Shown here one piece after another: positions 11,535-21,169 of a DNA stretch of 64,000 nucleotides (the stretch's first letter is position 1; the number at the start of each line of letters is the position of its first letter). A model generated the notes under the pieces. It did not search any database. It was given only the letters and a program-made list of their open reading frames with translations, and was not told where the DNA came from. A program made the position numbers and the translations under genes. Source of the stretch: Aquanectria penicillioides. Lineage: Eukaryota; Ascomycota; Sordariomycetes; Hypocreales; Nectriaceae. The stretch covers positions 1,426,001 to 1,490,000 of the forward strand of contig PYIU01000008.1 of the NCBI GenBank assembly GCA_003415625.1, written 5' to 3'.

Positions 11535-13603
11535 ATGGGTGAGTTTGATGCCCGGCTCCCGCTCGCTTGAACCTCCTGCTAACCGCCGGCCTCCCTCGCC
11601 CAGCTCCTAAAAAGAAGGAACAGCAGAAGATGTCCCTTGGGGACTTTCTGGCTGATTCAGGTTGGTGCTGCCCCTCGTCCGCGTCGCATCGTCGCCCGCG
11701 CCCCGCCGCACGCACACATGTCACCGTGCCACTGACCATCAAACACCACGATGCTAACCCCCCTCGTAGGATTTGGAGGCGGCTCTTGGGCCGATGAAGT
11801 TGAGGAAACTTATGGTAAGTTCTGTTCCCCCGGACCGCAACGTCGTCGTCGTCTCCACCGCCATATACTAACTCTCTCGCAGTCACTGGTAGGCGCCATT
11901 TTCATCCCTCGCTACGACCCTTCGGTGGACTGACCACATACCATTAGGCACTCAGGCCCTGCCCCCAGCGACCGTGACCGCTCTCGCTTCAGCTCCACCA
12001 ACAGCTGGCAAGATCGGGGTATGTGACGAATCTCTCCCAGGTCTGCTCACCGACGCTGACTTGACTAGGATTTTCGGTCCGTGAGAGCGTTCCTCAGAGG
12101 ATCCCTGACAAGCCTCCCTATACCGCCCACTTGGGTAACCTGGCCTATGATGTCACCAATGAAGCCGTCGAGGAATTTTTCGAGGGATGCGATGTCGCCA
12201 GCGTTCGTCTTATTGAGGACCGTGAGCTGCAGCGCCCCAAGGGCTTCGGCTACGTCGAGTTTGGCAATGTTGAAGGCCTGAAGAAGGCTCTTGACCTTGA
12301 CGGAGAGTCGTTCCAGGGCCGAACTGTCAGAATCAAGGTTGCTGATCCCCGTAAGCTTGCTCCCCGATGTTTCCCTATCTTCGATCAGTATCCGTTGACA
12401 ATATCTAGCTCGCGGTGGTGATAGCGGCAGAGGCGATTCCATTCGAGAGATGGGTGACTGGACCCGCAAGGGCCCTCTGCCCGATCTCGGAAATGCGCGA
12501 TCTAACCGCCCTGAGTTCGGTGATCGTGAGCGTCGCCCTCCTCGCGACCCTGCTTCTTTCGAGAGCCGACCTGCTCGTGATCTCACTTGGGAGCGACACG
12601 GACCCCTGGCTCCCCTTCCCCCCAACGAGGGCTCTGGATCCCGAGATGGCAGCCGTCCTCCCCGCCCTGCTCCTGAGGGTCTTGGTGAGCGAAGCGACTC
12701 TCACCGAGGAAGCCGTCGAGATGCTCCCGCCTGGGGTGAAGGCCGAGGAGACGGATCTCGTCCCCCTCGCCGCGAGCAAGGCGACCGCCCTGAGCGCCCT
12801 GAGCGAACTCCTACTGCTGCTGAGAAGGATATGCAGTGGCGAGACCGCATGCGCCCTGACGGACCCAAGATTGCTTCCCCTGATGGAAGTGCTCCTCCTT
12901 CTCCTGCGCTCTCCTCGGCTGCTCCTGTCCAGGGCGGCCGCCCTCGCCTGAACCTCCAAAAGCGAACTGTGTCCGAGGCCACCGATATCGGTTCCGCTGC
13001 CGGTGCCGACTCCAAGGCTAGCCCCTTCGGCGCTGCCCGCCCCATTGATACTGCCGCGCGGGAAAAGCTGATTGAGGAGAAGAGAGTTCAAGCCGTCCAG
13101 GAGCGCAAGGAGGCCGAAGAGAAGGCCAAGGAGGAGAAGCGCCTGGCTAAGGAGGCTGCCGCCAAGGCCGAAGCTGAAGCTGCCGAGGCTGCCGAGGCTG
13201 CCGAGGCCGCCGAAGCCCAAGAGGCCGAGTCCAGGGAGGCCGAGGAAGCTGCTGACAAGGCCAACGGAGAGCAGAAGGTCCCCATCCGATCGCGCGAGCC
13301 CCGTGAGCCCCGTGAGCCCGCGAGCCCCGCGAGCCCCGAGAGAACTTCAAGTCGCGGGCTTCTGAGGCGTCCAACTGGCGATCTGCTTCTGGAGATCAGC
13401 GTGGCCCCCGCGGCGGAGCTCGTGGCGGCCGTGGTAGCGGCCCAGCCCGTGGCCCTCGCAGCGACAACCGACCCACTCGTGCCAACGGATCCCCTGCTCA
13501 ACAGACGGCAGATGGCGAGCCCGCCACCCCTACGGCTGATGACGACGGCTGGACGACGGTTCCCAACAAGAAGGGCCGCCAGGGACGGGGGATTGCACCC
13601 TAA
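11535..13603 (+). CDS. TIF3: Translation initiation factor eIF4B, with an apparent 1-nt frameshift
   Basis: Exons are 11535-11538, 11604-11660, 11770-11814, optional microexon 11883-11888, 11956-12018, 12069-12350 and 12409 to the end. The start MAPKKKEQQKMSLGDFL and the single RRM (RNP2 HLGNLAY near residue 79, RNP1 KGFGYVEF near 116) are those of fungal eIF4B, which stimulates eIF4A helicase during scanning. Then come Arg/Gly/Pro/Asp-rich segments, an RLNLQKRT motif and a long Glu/Ala/Lys helix (about 13060-13270). At 13317-13319 a repeat of GAGCCCCG units loses one C. The raw frame then runs through an unrelated tail to a stop at 13617-13619 (555 aa). The next frame encodes the expected RG-rich tail ending DDDGWTTVPNKKGRQ with stop at 13601-13603 (about 550 aa once the frame is restored). 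A sequence error is the likeliest cause. Confidence 0.9.
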
Positions 13604-14821
13604 AATGTGTACATATTAGCCCCGTTTCCGTCCGGTTTCACGACTAGAAATGCCGTCGCAAGATGTACCCTCGTGCGGACCTCTCCCCTCTCTCTTGGAC
13701 AACGCGGTTGCCTCTTGGACTCTGCTCCTTTTCGCGAACAAATCCCATCTCCCCTTGCACCCTCCAACATGCGGAGCGCCTGAATCTGGGGTCCTTATGC
13801 TCGGGCCTCACTCGACGCCCCCTGTGCTGGCTTCTTGCCGAACCCTGAACCCTGGCTTGGCCATGGTTTAGAGGTATCCGGTACTCCTCTGCCTTGGGAT
13901 ACTCCGGTACCTACCCAAGGCATCTTTGTTTTCCTTGTCTGACCCGCCTCCCACGTTAGACTCGACAAGCTTCTACGTCCCACTAGTCTTGTTATCAAGA
14001 CGGAAATGGACAATGAACTGTTGGACGCTTTTTGAGCATGAGCCCTCGGCGTTTCGAGACAGAAAAAGTTTAAAAGAATGGCGGCGAATGGATGGATGGA
14101 TGGATGGATGGAACGAAACGTGGCATGCATTTGAAATGATCACGGCTCTCTCTTAAAAACGAATTTTCTTTTCATGTTGATGAAATGCGGGAAGAAAAGG
14201 AGGGACTGATGATTTATTTTTCTCTTTTTTTTTCAGTCTCGTTTTTTGAAATGATTTCTTGACGACGATCAGGCCCAACTTAGCAGACATTAGGGATCAC
14301 CCAACTCGGTTTCTTTTTTTCTGGTGTGAAACGGGGTGGGGAGGTTCTGTATGCTAGGTGATTTACGGATCAATGAAATGTATTGTGTCTTTTCTCTCAT
14401 CTTCTTTATTTTGTTTGGTTTTGTGGTATGTCCTATGGTGATCATCGCGGCATCCAACGGGGATAAAACAAACAAGGTGGTTTAATACCGACATGTCCGG
14501 GTCGTCGAGGATGGATAGCATCGCATCGGGTTTGGAGGTGAGCATGTCCTATTTTGTTACCATAGACGATGATGGGGGTCCGTAGACGATCAGATGAGGT
14601 ATGAGACAAGAGCACAGAGAAAAGTCCAGCTAAAGTGAGTAATTGATTTATATTCTTTATTCGAAGAGGTATGGTCATGGTGGGCTTTCGAGTGATTCTT
14701 TTTTCTATATCATCGTTTATGTTGGGATGGAGAGCAGTACAGATTGCTTTGATAACCTCCGCTCCCCTCTCCCATCCATTGGGGCTATTCTATCGGTCCA
14801 CGGGTCCATCCATGCATCCAT
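13604..14821. other. Tail-to-tail intergenic region of eIF4B and Nudix genes
   Basis: Both flanking genes end here, so this is 3'UTR and terminator sequence. It is T-rich (for example 14218-14235) and includes a perfect TGGA tandem tract at about 14089-14112. No coding sequence is supported. Confidence 0.6.
14089..14112. repeat. TGGA tetranucleotide microsatellite
   Basis: Roughly six tandem ATGG/TGGA units lie in the 3' flank of eIF4B. It is a simple slippage repeat with no coding role. Confidence 0.85.
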
Positions 14822-15469
14822 TTATTGCTGATGTTGCTTCCACAGGCGAAACCCTTCCAGGACGGTGCTTCTCACGCCCTCGCTCACAAAGTCCAGCTCG
14901 CGGCCGTCGGCAAACTTGCGCGTCCGGGCCTCGTCCTCGGTGATCCACGCCCACTCGGCGTGCTCGTCGTCCCGCACCGTCACGGCGTCGGTGCTCTCGA
15001 CATCGATCCACGCCGTCAGCTTGCCCCAGACATGACCGGTCTCGCGGAAGAGCACCATGTCGTCCTTCATGTCCAGGAGCGTCTCGCCGTCGTCCTTGCG
15101 ACCGGCGTAGCCCTCAGCCTCGGCCTCGGCCCCCGTCTCGGCCCCCGGGGCCCCGGAGCGTAGCAGGCCGACGGGTGCCTTGGCGGTCCGGGCTCGCAGG
15201 CCCGTCTCCTCCCAGAGCTCGCGCACGGAGGCGGCGACGAGGCTCGGGTCGGTGGCGTCGACGCACCCGCCGGGCACCTCCCACTTGAGCGGCCACGAGT
15301 CCGTCGGCGCGCGGCGCAGCAGGAGGACGCGGCCTTGGGCGTCTGTGACGAGGGCGCCAGCGATGAGGTGGTCGATGGAGGGGTTTGCGGCCAGGAATGC
15401 GGCCGGGGTGGAGGTGTAGGCCTGAAGCGACGGGGAGATTTCAAAGGAAGACGGCGGTTCTTGAGACAT
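14822..15469 (-). CDS. Nudix hydrolase, 215 aa
   Basis: An intron-free frame starts at the ATG at 15469. A Nudix fold is shown by SIDHLIAGALV (first strand), a WEVPGG entry and the helix VRELWEETGL at residues 82-91, which holds the metal-binding REUxEE core. Counting back from R83-E84, the canonical Gly and Glu of GX5EX7REUXEEXGU fall on Cys69 and Pro75, while Gly67-Gly68 sit one residue earlier; a one-residue loop insertion is the simplest reading. The catalytic glutamates are intact. Nudix enzymes cleave nucleoside diphosphates linked to another moiety (ADP-ribose, NADH, oxidised dNTPs, diphosphoinositols); the substrate cannot be told here. Residues 110-125 form a Gly/Ala/Glu-rich insertion. 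The coding sequence is GC-rich. Confidence 0.85.
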   Translation of the reverse strand: MSQEPPSSFEISPSLQAYTSTPAAFLAANPSIDHLIAGALVTDAQGRVLLLRRAPTDSWPLKWEVPGGCVDATDPSLVAASVRELWEETGLRARTAKAPVGLLRSGAPGAETGAEAEAEGYAGRKDDGETLLDMKDDMVLFRETGHVWGKLTAWIDVESTDAVTVRDDEHAEWAWITEDEARTRKFADGRELDFVSEGVRSTVLEGFRLWKQHQQ

Positions 15470-16343
15470 TGTGTATGAAGTTATGTCGTATTAGCTGACT
15501 ATTCAGGTTTTGCCGTTGATATTGGTCTTTGTAAGAAAGCAGTGCAAGGATGGTTTGGCTGATAAGACGTGTTTGGGAGTTGAGGTTGATGAGTTGAGTT
15601 GCAGTAGCTCGAGTTGTAGTCTCTCTTATTTATTGCCGAATAAGTGAGGGAATACTGCACCAAGGATTCACACCCACCAAAGCTTCAACGACACGCCTTC
15701 ACTGCCGCCGCAAACTTGCTTCATATATACACAAATTTTCTGTTCCCCCTTTATCTGCCTATCGACAACTGCGGCACATGGAGTAACGAGGCTCCCTTTC
15801 GAATCCCCGAAATCAGGCAACATAATTGAAGCCTGAGAGAGCAAATGCGGCACGGCTAGTTTCAGCGTGGGTCTATCTATCCTGTTGCCTTGTCTGAATA
15901 TGCACAACTAACTTGGTTCATTCAGCCTTGTTGACTCACCAACCATTCCCCTACTTTGTTGAATATGATTAAGAGACAAACGCCTTGCCACCAAAATTGT
16001 CTCATCAAAAGTTGAGTTGATATTCGATCATGTCTATTGGACATCATTCCCACCTGTGACGTGACCGTATCGCAACAACATGCCAGTTAAAATAACCCAA
16101 TATACAGGCAGTCACATATATAAGCAACCAAACTCGAGCATATCTTGGCATGATAGATGGTATTCTGTTCGTTATATATGGCAGCTCTTAGCCAAGAGCC
16201 GGGTACATGCCTCCCCAACCTGCATGATTCATCTGCCTTGATCTCTCCAAAACGCCAAAGAACCCCTGTATGGTTGCTACTATTCGTATTCGTACACATC
16301 AACACGCTGAATCCTGTGCTTTCGTCCCGGGAAACCTAAAAGA
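15470..16343. other. Intergenic spacer between Nudix and GPHR genes
   Basis: This 874-nt, relatively AT-rich stretch lies between two minus-strand genes. It carries the Nudix promoter near 15470-15650 and the GPHR 3'UTR at its right end. No coding sequence or structured RNA is recognisable. Confidence 0.55.
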
Positions 16344-17999
16344 CTATGACCTCTTGGCGCCCATCTCTTCCATGCTGTAATCATCCCAGTCCTCGTCGCC
16401 GCCGCTGAGCTTTCTCCCTACCCAAATACCCACGGCAGTCAATAAGCTGCCAAACAAGAACCACCCCTCAAACCATCCGTCTACAAATCCGGGGCTCAGT
16501 GCACTATGCAGCACGCTTCCCACCGCTGAGCCCAATGCTGTGGGGAGCTGACTGCGCAAAAGAAGGGATGAGGAGATGACATATGTGGCGGCAATGTGGC
16601 CGACGACCAGCGCCAGGTTCGCCTGCGCCTGGCGGAGGAGGCCAGGTGTCCACTTGGCAAAGAGATGGAATGTCTGCACAACGCTGTTTGCGCTCGCGAT
16701 CAAAATGACGCCGCTGAGGGCGAAGCTAATGATACGCGCCCACGCCAGTTGGTCCAACTTGGGGTCCCAGTGGCGGGCGATTAGAGAAAGAAAGCGGTTG
16801 ATAGGATCGCTGCTGGCGAAACTTGCTGATGGAGAGGATGCTCGTCGGAATGTGGTGAGGGTTGTTGCCACAATGCGGTAAATACAATAGAAGCTAAATA
16901 CGTACGAGGGGAGGAGGAGAACTCGCCCAACCGTCGTAGCTGCGCGGGCGGTTGCTGCGCGGTGGTTTTTGATCAGAGAGAGGCCGGAGGCCAGATTTGC
17001 CTCCATGGTTTCGAGGCCTGTGATTTCAACACGCAGTGTCTTCATTTCAATCTCTTCGCTGGAGCCACCACGGAGAGATCCCATTACCTTGCCAACAAGG
17101 CCACTGCCCTTGGAGGATTGAGCGCCTTGTCGGTCAGCGATCTTGCGCTCCAGGTACTGCAAGCGGTGCTTTTTTGTCGTCAACATCTCGTTAGTAGCGT
17201 CCAGGCCTGCCTGTTTCCTGTTGACATCTGCTTCAGTGACAGGCTTCCTTCGCCGTGTAGACACATCGACAAAGGTGTGCCAGGGAGAGGAGACGGCGGC
17301 GAAGCCCGAGAGCAAGGCCATGAGCGCAATGCCCACCACGCCGATTCGTTCAAGGCATCCCTTGGTAAGAGCCTCGGAGAAGCTGATGTCCTGGAGCAGT
17401 GTGCCCTTTACTGGTTTGATGGCATGCTGGGGAACGGCCTCACCCACGGACCAGAATGCGAATAGCCAACCAGCGAAGAGCGCAGTGTGCAATCCCCACG
17501 CGACCCGAGGGAGCTTCCCTTTGGCGGTGCGCTGGAAGCTCCAACCGGCGCTGGTGACTACTGAGCGGCATTCTAGCCAGGGCACCAGCACGACAAGCAC
17601 GAAGAGCAGCGTCGGCACCGTGACTTTGAGGGCCAATTTCCTCGATGCCGGGTTTATCACCTCAAGAATCTCATCCATGATCAAAGCGCCCAGCGTCGCG
17701 GCCAGGCCAACCGTCACGCCAAAAGTCCAGGCAGCTCCCTGGCGCTGCCAGCTCTTGGCGCCGTGCTCTGCGTGGGCGGCACGTAGGGCAGCAGGCGCGT
17801 GCGACGGCAGGACATGATCCTCGCCGTCGCGAACCTCGGCAGCGCTATCAAGGCGGGGGAAGACATGGCGCACGACGAGGACGGTGACGGTGGTGAAGAC
17901 GGCGATGAAGGGGATGAGGGCGAGGACGACCGAGGTGGTGATGGCGTTTGGATTGATGGCCTCGCAGGCGTCGTCGTCGCAGCTGGAGAAGGGCCACAT
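16344..17999 (-). CDS. Golgi pH regulator / GTG-type multispanning protein, 551 aa
   Basis: The first in-frame ATG is at 17999 (start MWPFSSCDDDACEAINP); upstream codons in frame lack an ATG. About nine hydrophobic segments are visible: near residues 20-47, 90-112, 124-144, 168-187, 222-241, then a charged coiled-coil loop (about 255-345, including LQYLERKIADRQ), then near 357-380, 425-452, 466-486 and 510-530. This layout, with a central cytosolic loop and a C-terminal block containing VLLLPSYVFSFYCIYRI, matches GPHR/GPR89 and plant GTG1/2 (ABA_GPCR domain). Those proteins are Golgi anion channels or pH regulators. The C-terminus is acidic. There are no introns. Family assignment is firm; channel activity is inferred from animal members. 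Confidence 0.87.
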   Translation of the reverse strand: MWPFSSCDDDACEAINPNAITTSVVLALIPFIAVFTTVTVLVVRHVFPRLDSAAEVRDGEDHVLPSHAPAALRAAHAEHGAKSWQRQGAAWTFGVTVGLAATLGALIMDEILEVINPASRKLALKVTVPTLLFVLVVLVPWLECRSVVTSAGWSFQRTAKGKLPRVAWGLHTALFAGWLFAFWSVGEAVPQHAIKPVKGTLLQDISFSEALTKGCLERIGVVGIALMALLSGFAAVSSPWHTFVDVSTRRRKPVTEADVNRKQAGLDATNEMLTTKKHRLQYLERKIADRQGAQSSKGSGLVGKVMGSLRGGSSEEIEMKTLRVEITGLETMEANLASGLSLIKNHRAATARAATTVGRVLLLPSYVFSFYCIYRIVATTLTTFRRASSPSASFASSDPINRFLSLIARHWDPKLDQLAWARIISFALSGVILIASANSVVQTFHLFAKWTPGLLRQAQANLALVVGHIAATYVISSSLLLRSQLPTALGSAVGSVLHSALSPGFVDGWFEGWFLFGSLLTAVGIWVGRKLSGGDEDWDDYSMEEMGAKRS

Positions 18000-18560
18000 G
18001 GTTGGGAGTGTGACGATGCGGGCGCGCAAGAGCGAGGAGATGACGGCGTTCTATCCGTATGGGTATCGCCAAATGTCAGCTTCGTCCCTCCCCCCTGTCC
18101 GTCGCGAGAGTCGTGAGTGATTGCCGATCGGGCGGGGATTCGCAGTCGCAGTAAGATTGATTCTCGTTTGGGCTATCGCCTTTATCGTGTATCGGAGCTG
18201 TCGTCGAATGTCGTGCGATTATGGATTGTCGGATCTGGAGGGTTCTCGCATGGAGCGAGGCGAAGTCGAAACGCAATCGCAGCAGCCCCCCCGTCGTTGA
18301 CGACACACGACGACGTCACCAATGAAAGCGAACGGCGGAGTCACTTTGGGTGTCAAGTCAGGTCAGGTCAAGGCGGTGGTACTGGCTGGACCCAGGACTA
18401 GGGCTGAGTGCAGCTGCAGAGGCATCCGGGGGGGAGATGTCGGGGTCCGAGATGTCGCGTCTCCAGTTGGAAGTCTCGTGGACGAAGTTTACGACAGAAG
18501 CGTAGAGTTGCGCATCCGGCCCTTTCCCTTTCCCTGCCTCACTTTGGCACTTGGGACGGG

Positions 18561-18580
18561 TACCTACCTACCTACCTACC
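18561..18580. repeat. TACC tetranucleotide tract
   Basis: About five TACC units in tandem, upstream of the GPHR gene. The same motif returns at 26550-26590 and 26722-26735. Confidence 0.8.
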
Positions 18581-19860
18581 TATCGTCGGATCCGGAGCTC
18601 CCGTTTGACTGCCTGAGGCCGCGCTATGCAGCTTCCAATACATTAATTTCCACTCACTAAAATTGACACAACCCTCCCTGCAGCTCAACGTCAGGGCATC
18701 GCTGACTCGGTGCTGCCACTCGAGACGAGGGGCGGCGGGGAGAAACCGTTCATCGGTTCTTCCCTTCTCCTCCCTTCTCGCCACGGCGCTGTTGGTCAAA
18801 CGTTCAGGGACTTTTTTTTTTTCTTTTCTTTTTTGTCCCTTTCTCTCCTTCTCTCTCCTTCTAGGCGCTACAATTGGGTCCCTGATCTCTCTGAGATGGG
18901 AGCGCACCGCCTTGTTACCCAACGAGCCCCGCTGGCGCATGCACTATATTCGAAGGCTGGTGCCCTGAGAACACCCCCACGGCGCGCCTCACAATGTATG
19001 TTGCAAAACAGAAAGAGACCATACCCGGCCAGTCCTGATTCAGAAAGTGCTTGACACTGGAATTGTCCCGTAGCCAGGGGCGCTCGTCACATCTGTGGCA
19101 TCATGGTAGTCGTATCTGCACCCATTACTCTTCAGCATCCGTACATATCTGTCCTTCCTAACTCAGCTGGCATCACACTGTGCTTCGTGTTCTTACACGA
19201 GCACCTAAAGATAGCGCAATGGTGGGGGGTCGTCCCGCGAGCCCTCTTTTGGTGTGTGTGTCACGTAAATAAATGGACGGACCCGAACGAGCCGTGGCCG
19301 CCATCTGGACCACCAGAACAGGCTTCACCCCTCCCGCCACTAAATCACCAAACAATTTTGTCCAATTTCGGAGATAAGATCCACTGCTAACCCATTGATT
19401 TGCATTTGGATAGACATTTGATAACACCATTGGTGTCATTAAGGCTGGAAAGAACATGGGGGTCTCTGCAGGCGCAAGTGGCCTAGACTTCACCCAACAT
19501 GTCAACGTGAACCAAAACCAATTCGAACTCAAACAATCCACAAGTTTGGTGCCCAAACACGAGATCTCCTCACAAAATGCACCAGTTTCTTAATCGCATT
19601 AGGCTTCTGGCAGCCTCGAGCCTATTGCGACCACCTACGCCGTAACAATGCATGTCGCACCTCCTCAATTACGGTGGTCTTCTGACACTTTTAGATACGA
19701 GGTGGCGGCCACTCGGCCATGTGGATGGACAGCTTCCAGGCCGGCTCCGGGTCCATGGCTGGAGCTGTAGCGCCTCAATTGATGTCGTCGTCTGATAAGC
19801 TCAGACACGGGTTGAGCCGCCTCCGAGCTCCATGCATGGGTGCTTGTTTCCCCGCAATGC

Positions 19861-19912
19861 TGTGAGCCATGAGCCGTCAGTCGTGAGCCGTGAACCGTGA
19901 GCCGTCAGCATC
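19861..19912. repeat. Imperfect GTGAGCCGT tandem cluster
   Basis: Five imperfect copies of a 9-11 nt unit (GAGCCRT with GTGA or GTCAG spacers) lie within about 50 nt in noncoding DNA. This is probably a degenerate minisatellite. Confidence 0.6.
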
Positions 19913-20311
19913 CCTCCACTAGACTTCGTCTCTATCCCGTCAAGTCGATTCGTCTAACATGATGAGCACAATTATACACTATAGAAGTTGAAGGTGACAG
20001 TGAAGGATACTTCACACCAATGTGCTACATCCCCGTGTCTCAAAAAATCATTTCGCACAACTCCAGTAGCAAATCATGTATCGTTTTCAATAGGTAGTTT
20101 CAAACGCAAATGATATCAATCAATGTCAATCAATCGCTATAGACAAGTAACTACCGTTCCCAACTAACAAGAAAATGGGCATGAGCCAGCTCAAACAGGC
20201 TGTACGAGCCCTCGTTGACCGTCCTGTAGTTCCGTAGTAATGAGATTCGGACATGTTTCAGTCCTCGCTCCGTCTATATTTCCAGCACCAGCACCCTGAT
20301 GATAGCCATGC

Positions 20312-21166
20312 CTATGGCTTTTCAAGACCCTCGGTAGGATTTTCTTCGCCGTCGTCCACAGAGTTGACGTCTGGATCTCTCTCTCCGTTGTCCGGCCTCT
20401 CAAGCGCATCGCCCTCGCCGTCTCCATCTGCGTCTCCAACGAACAGGGCGAAATCCCTGGTCGAGATGCCTTCGTGTTCGAGGTTGTCTTGCCGATGGGT
20501 TGCGTTTGCCTCCTCCACTCTGCGACGCACATCTCGCCTAAGCCTCGAAAAGAGTCGTCGATTGGCTCTTCTGGTGTACTCAGATCTCCTGTCCGAGGAA
20601 TCATCAGGAACATCCAGGACCTGAACAGAAGTGTCGCTTTGCGAGCGGTCCAGATAATTCGGCCTCTGTCTTGTTGACGAGGCGAAATGGTCAACCCTGG
20701 GTGCAACTACGACGGATACTGGGATTGCATTGGCCTGACATCCAATTTCGCATTCCATAGCCAACAAAGGCCCTTTTGCTCGCCCCAAATCGTCCTAGGC
20801 CTGGAGAAACCCACTGCGGCCTCGGGTACTATCACGAGCCTCGCCATCAACATGGAAAAGCCCGTCCCGTTGTGGATGAACCGACTCCAACTTTTGATCT
20901 TGCGTTTGCTCCAGTATTTCCTTCTTCATTGAGTGGTGATTGTCTGCCTGTCTCGCATGGCCGAATTCGGCTGCATGACGCGTTGTCGTAACCTCCCTAC
21001 CACATGCCATGCGTTCCAAAATATTGTTGTGCCAGTCTTGGCGGTACGCAGTTGGCGATTGTGATTCTCGACCCTGAGATCTCGTTTTATCAACGGGGCC
21101 AGAAAGGTTGCGCTCATTTGTGCTTGGAATATTTTTTATGTTGTTGATACTTTCCCCAGCCTCCAT
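20312..21166 (-). CDS. Uncertain reading frame directly behind the stress-protein gene
   Basis: An ATG at 21166 begins 4 nt after the stop of the upstream universal stress protein and in its same frame. The frame stays open to a TAG at 20795-20797 and then again to a TAA/TAG-type stop at 20312. A 57-nt phase-0 intron (20795-20851, donor GTTGAT, acceptor GCCTAG) would remove the inner stop and leave about 265 residues. The product is hydrophilic: a His/Gln/Arg-rich first half, then an RRANRRLFSRLRRDVRRR basic stretch, then an Asp/Glu/Gly-rich tail. No family is recognised. It may be a small separate gene, a decayed C-terminal extension of the stress protein, or chance. Confidence 0.3.
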
Positions 21167-21169
21167 CCT

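Larger units (their letters stand above)
18000..20311. other. Intergenic spacer, 2.3 kb, with short repeats
   Basis: This spacer lies between the GPHR start and the possible reading frame ending at 20312. It contains a TACC tetranucleotide tract (about 18561-18580), a T-rich tract (18812-18835) and a GTGAGCCGT repeat cluster at 19861-19912. Reading frames here are short and overlap on both strands without family signatures. The GPHR promoter must lie in its left part. Confidence 0.55.

Noticed and set aside
11941..12018. Apparent second frameshift in eIF4B (ALPPATVTAL versus PSDRDRSRF)
   Set aside because: Moving the intron acceptor to CACTCAG at 11955 restores the frame, so no base change is needed.
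12405..13220. 271-codon minus-strand open frame opposite eIF4B
   Set aside because: Antisense of the repetitive Ala/Glu/Arg-coding part of eIF4B; its Leu/Gly/Ser-rich product mirrors that repeat composition.
13311..13332. A tiny intron explaining the eIF4B frame change
   Set aside because: A GTGAGC...CGAG segment exists but is only about 20 nt, far below the spliceosomal minimum.
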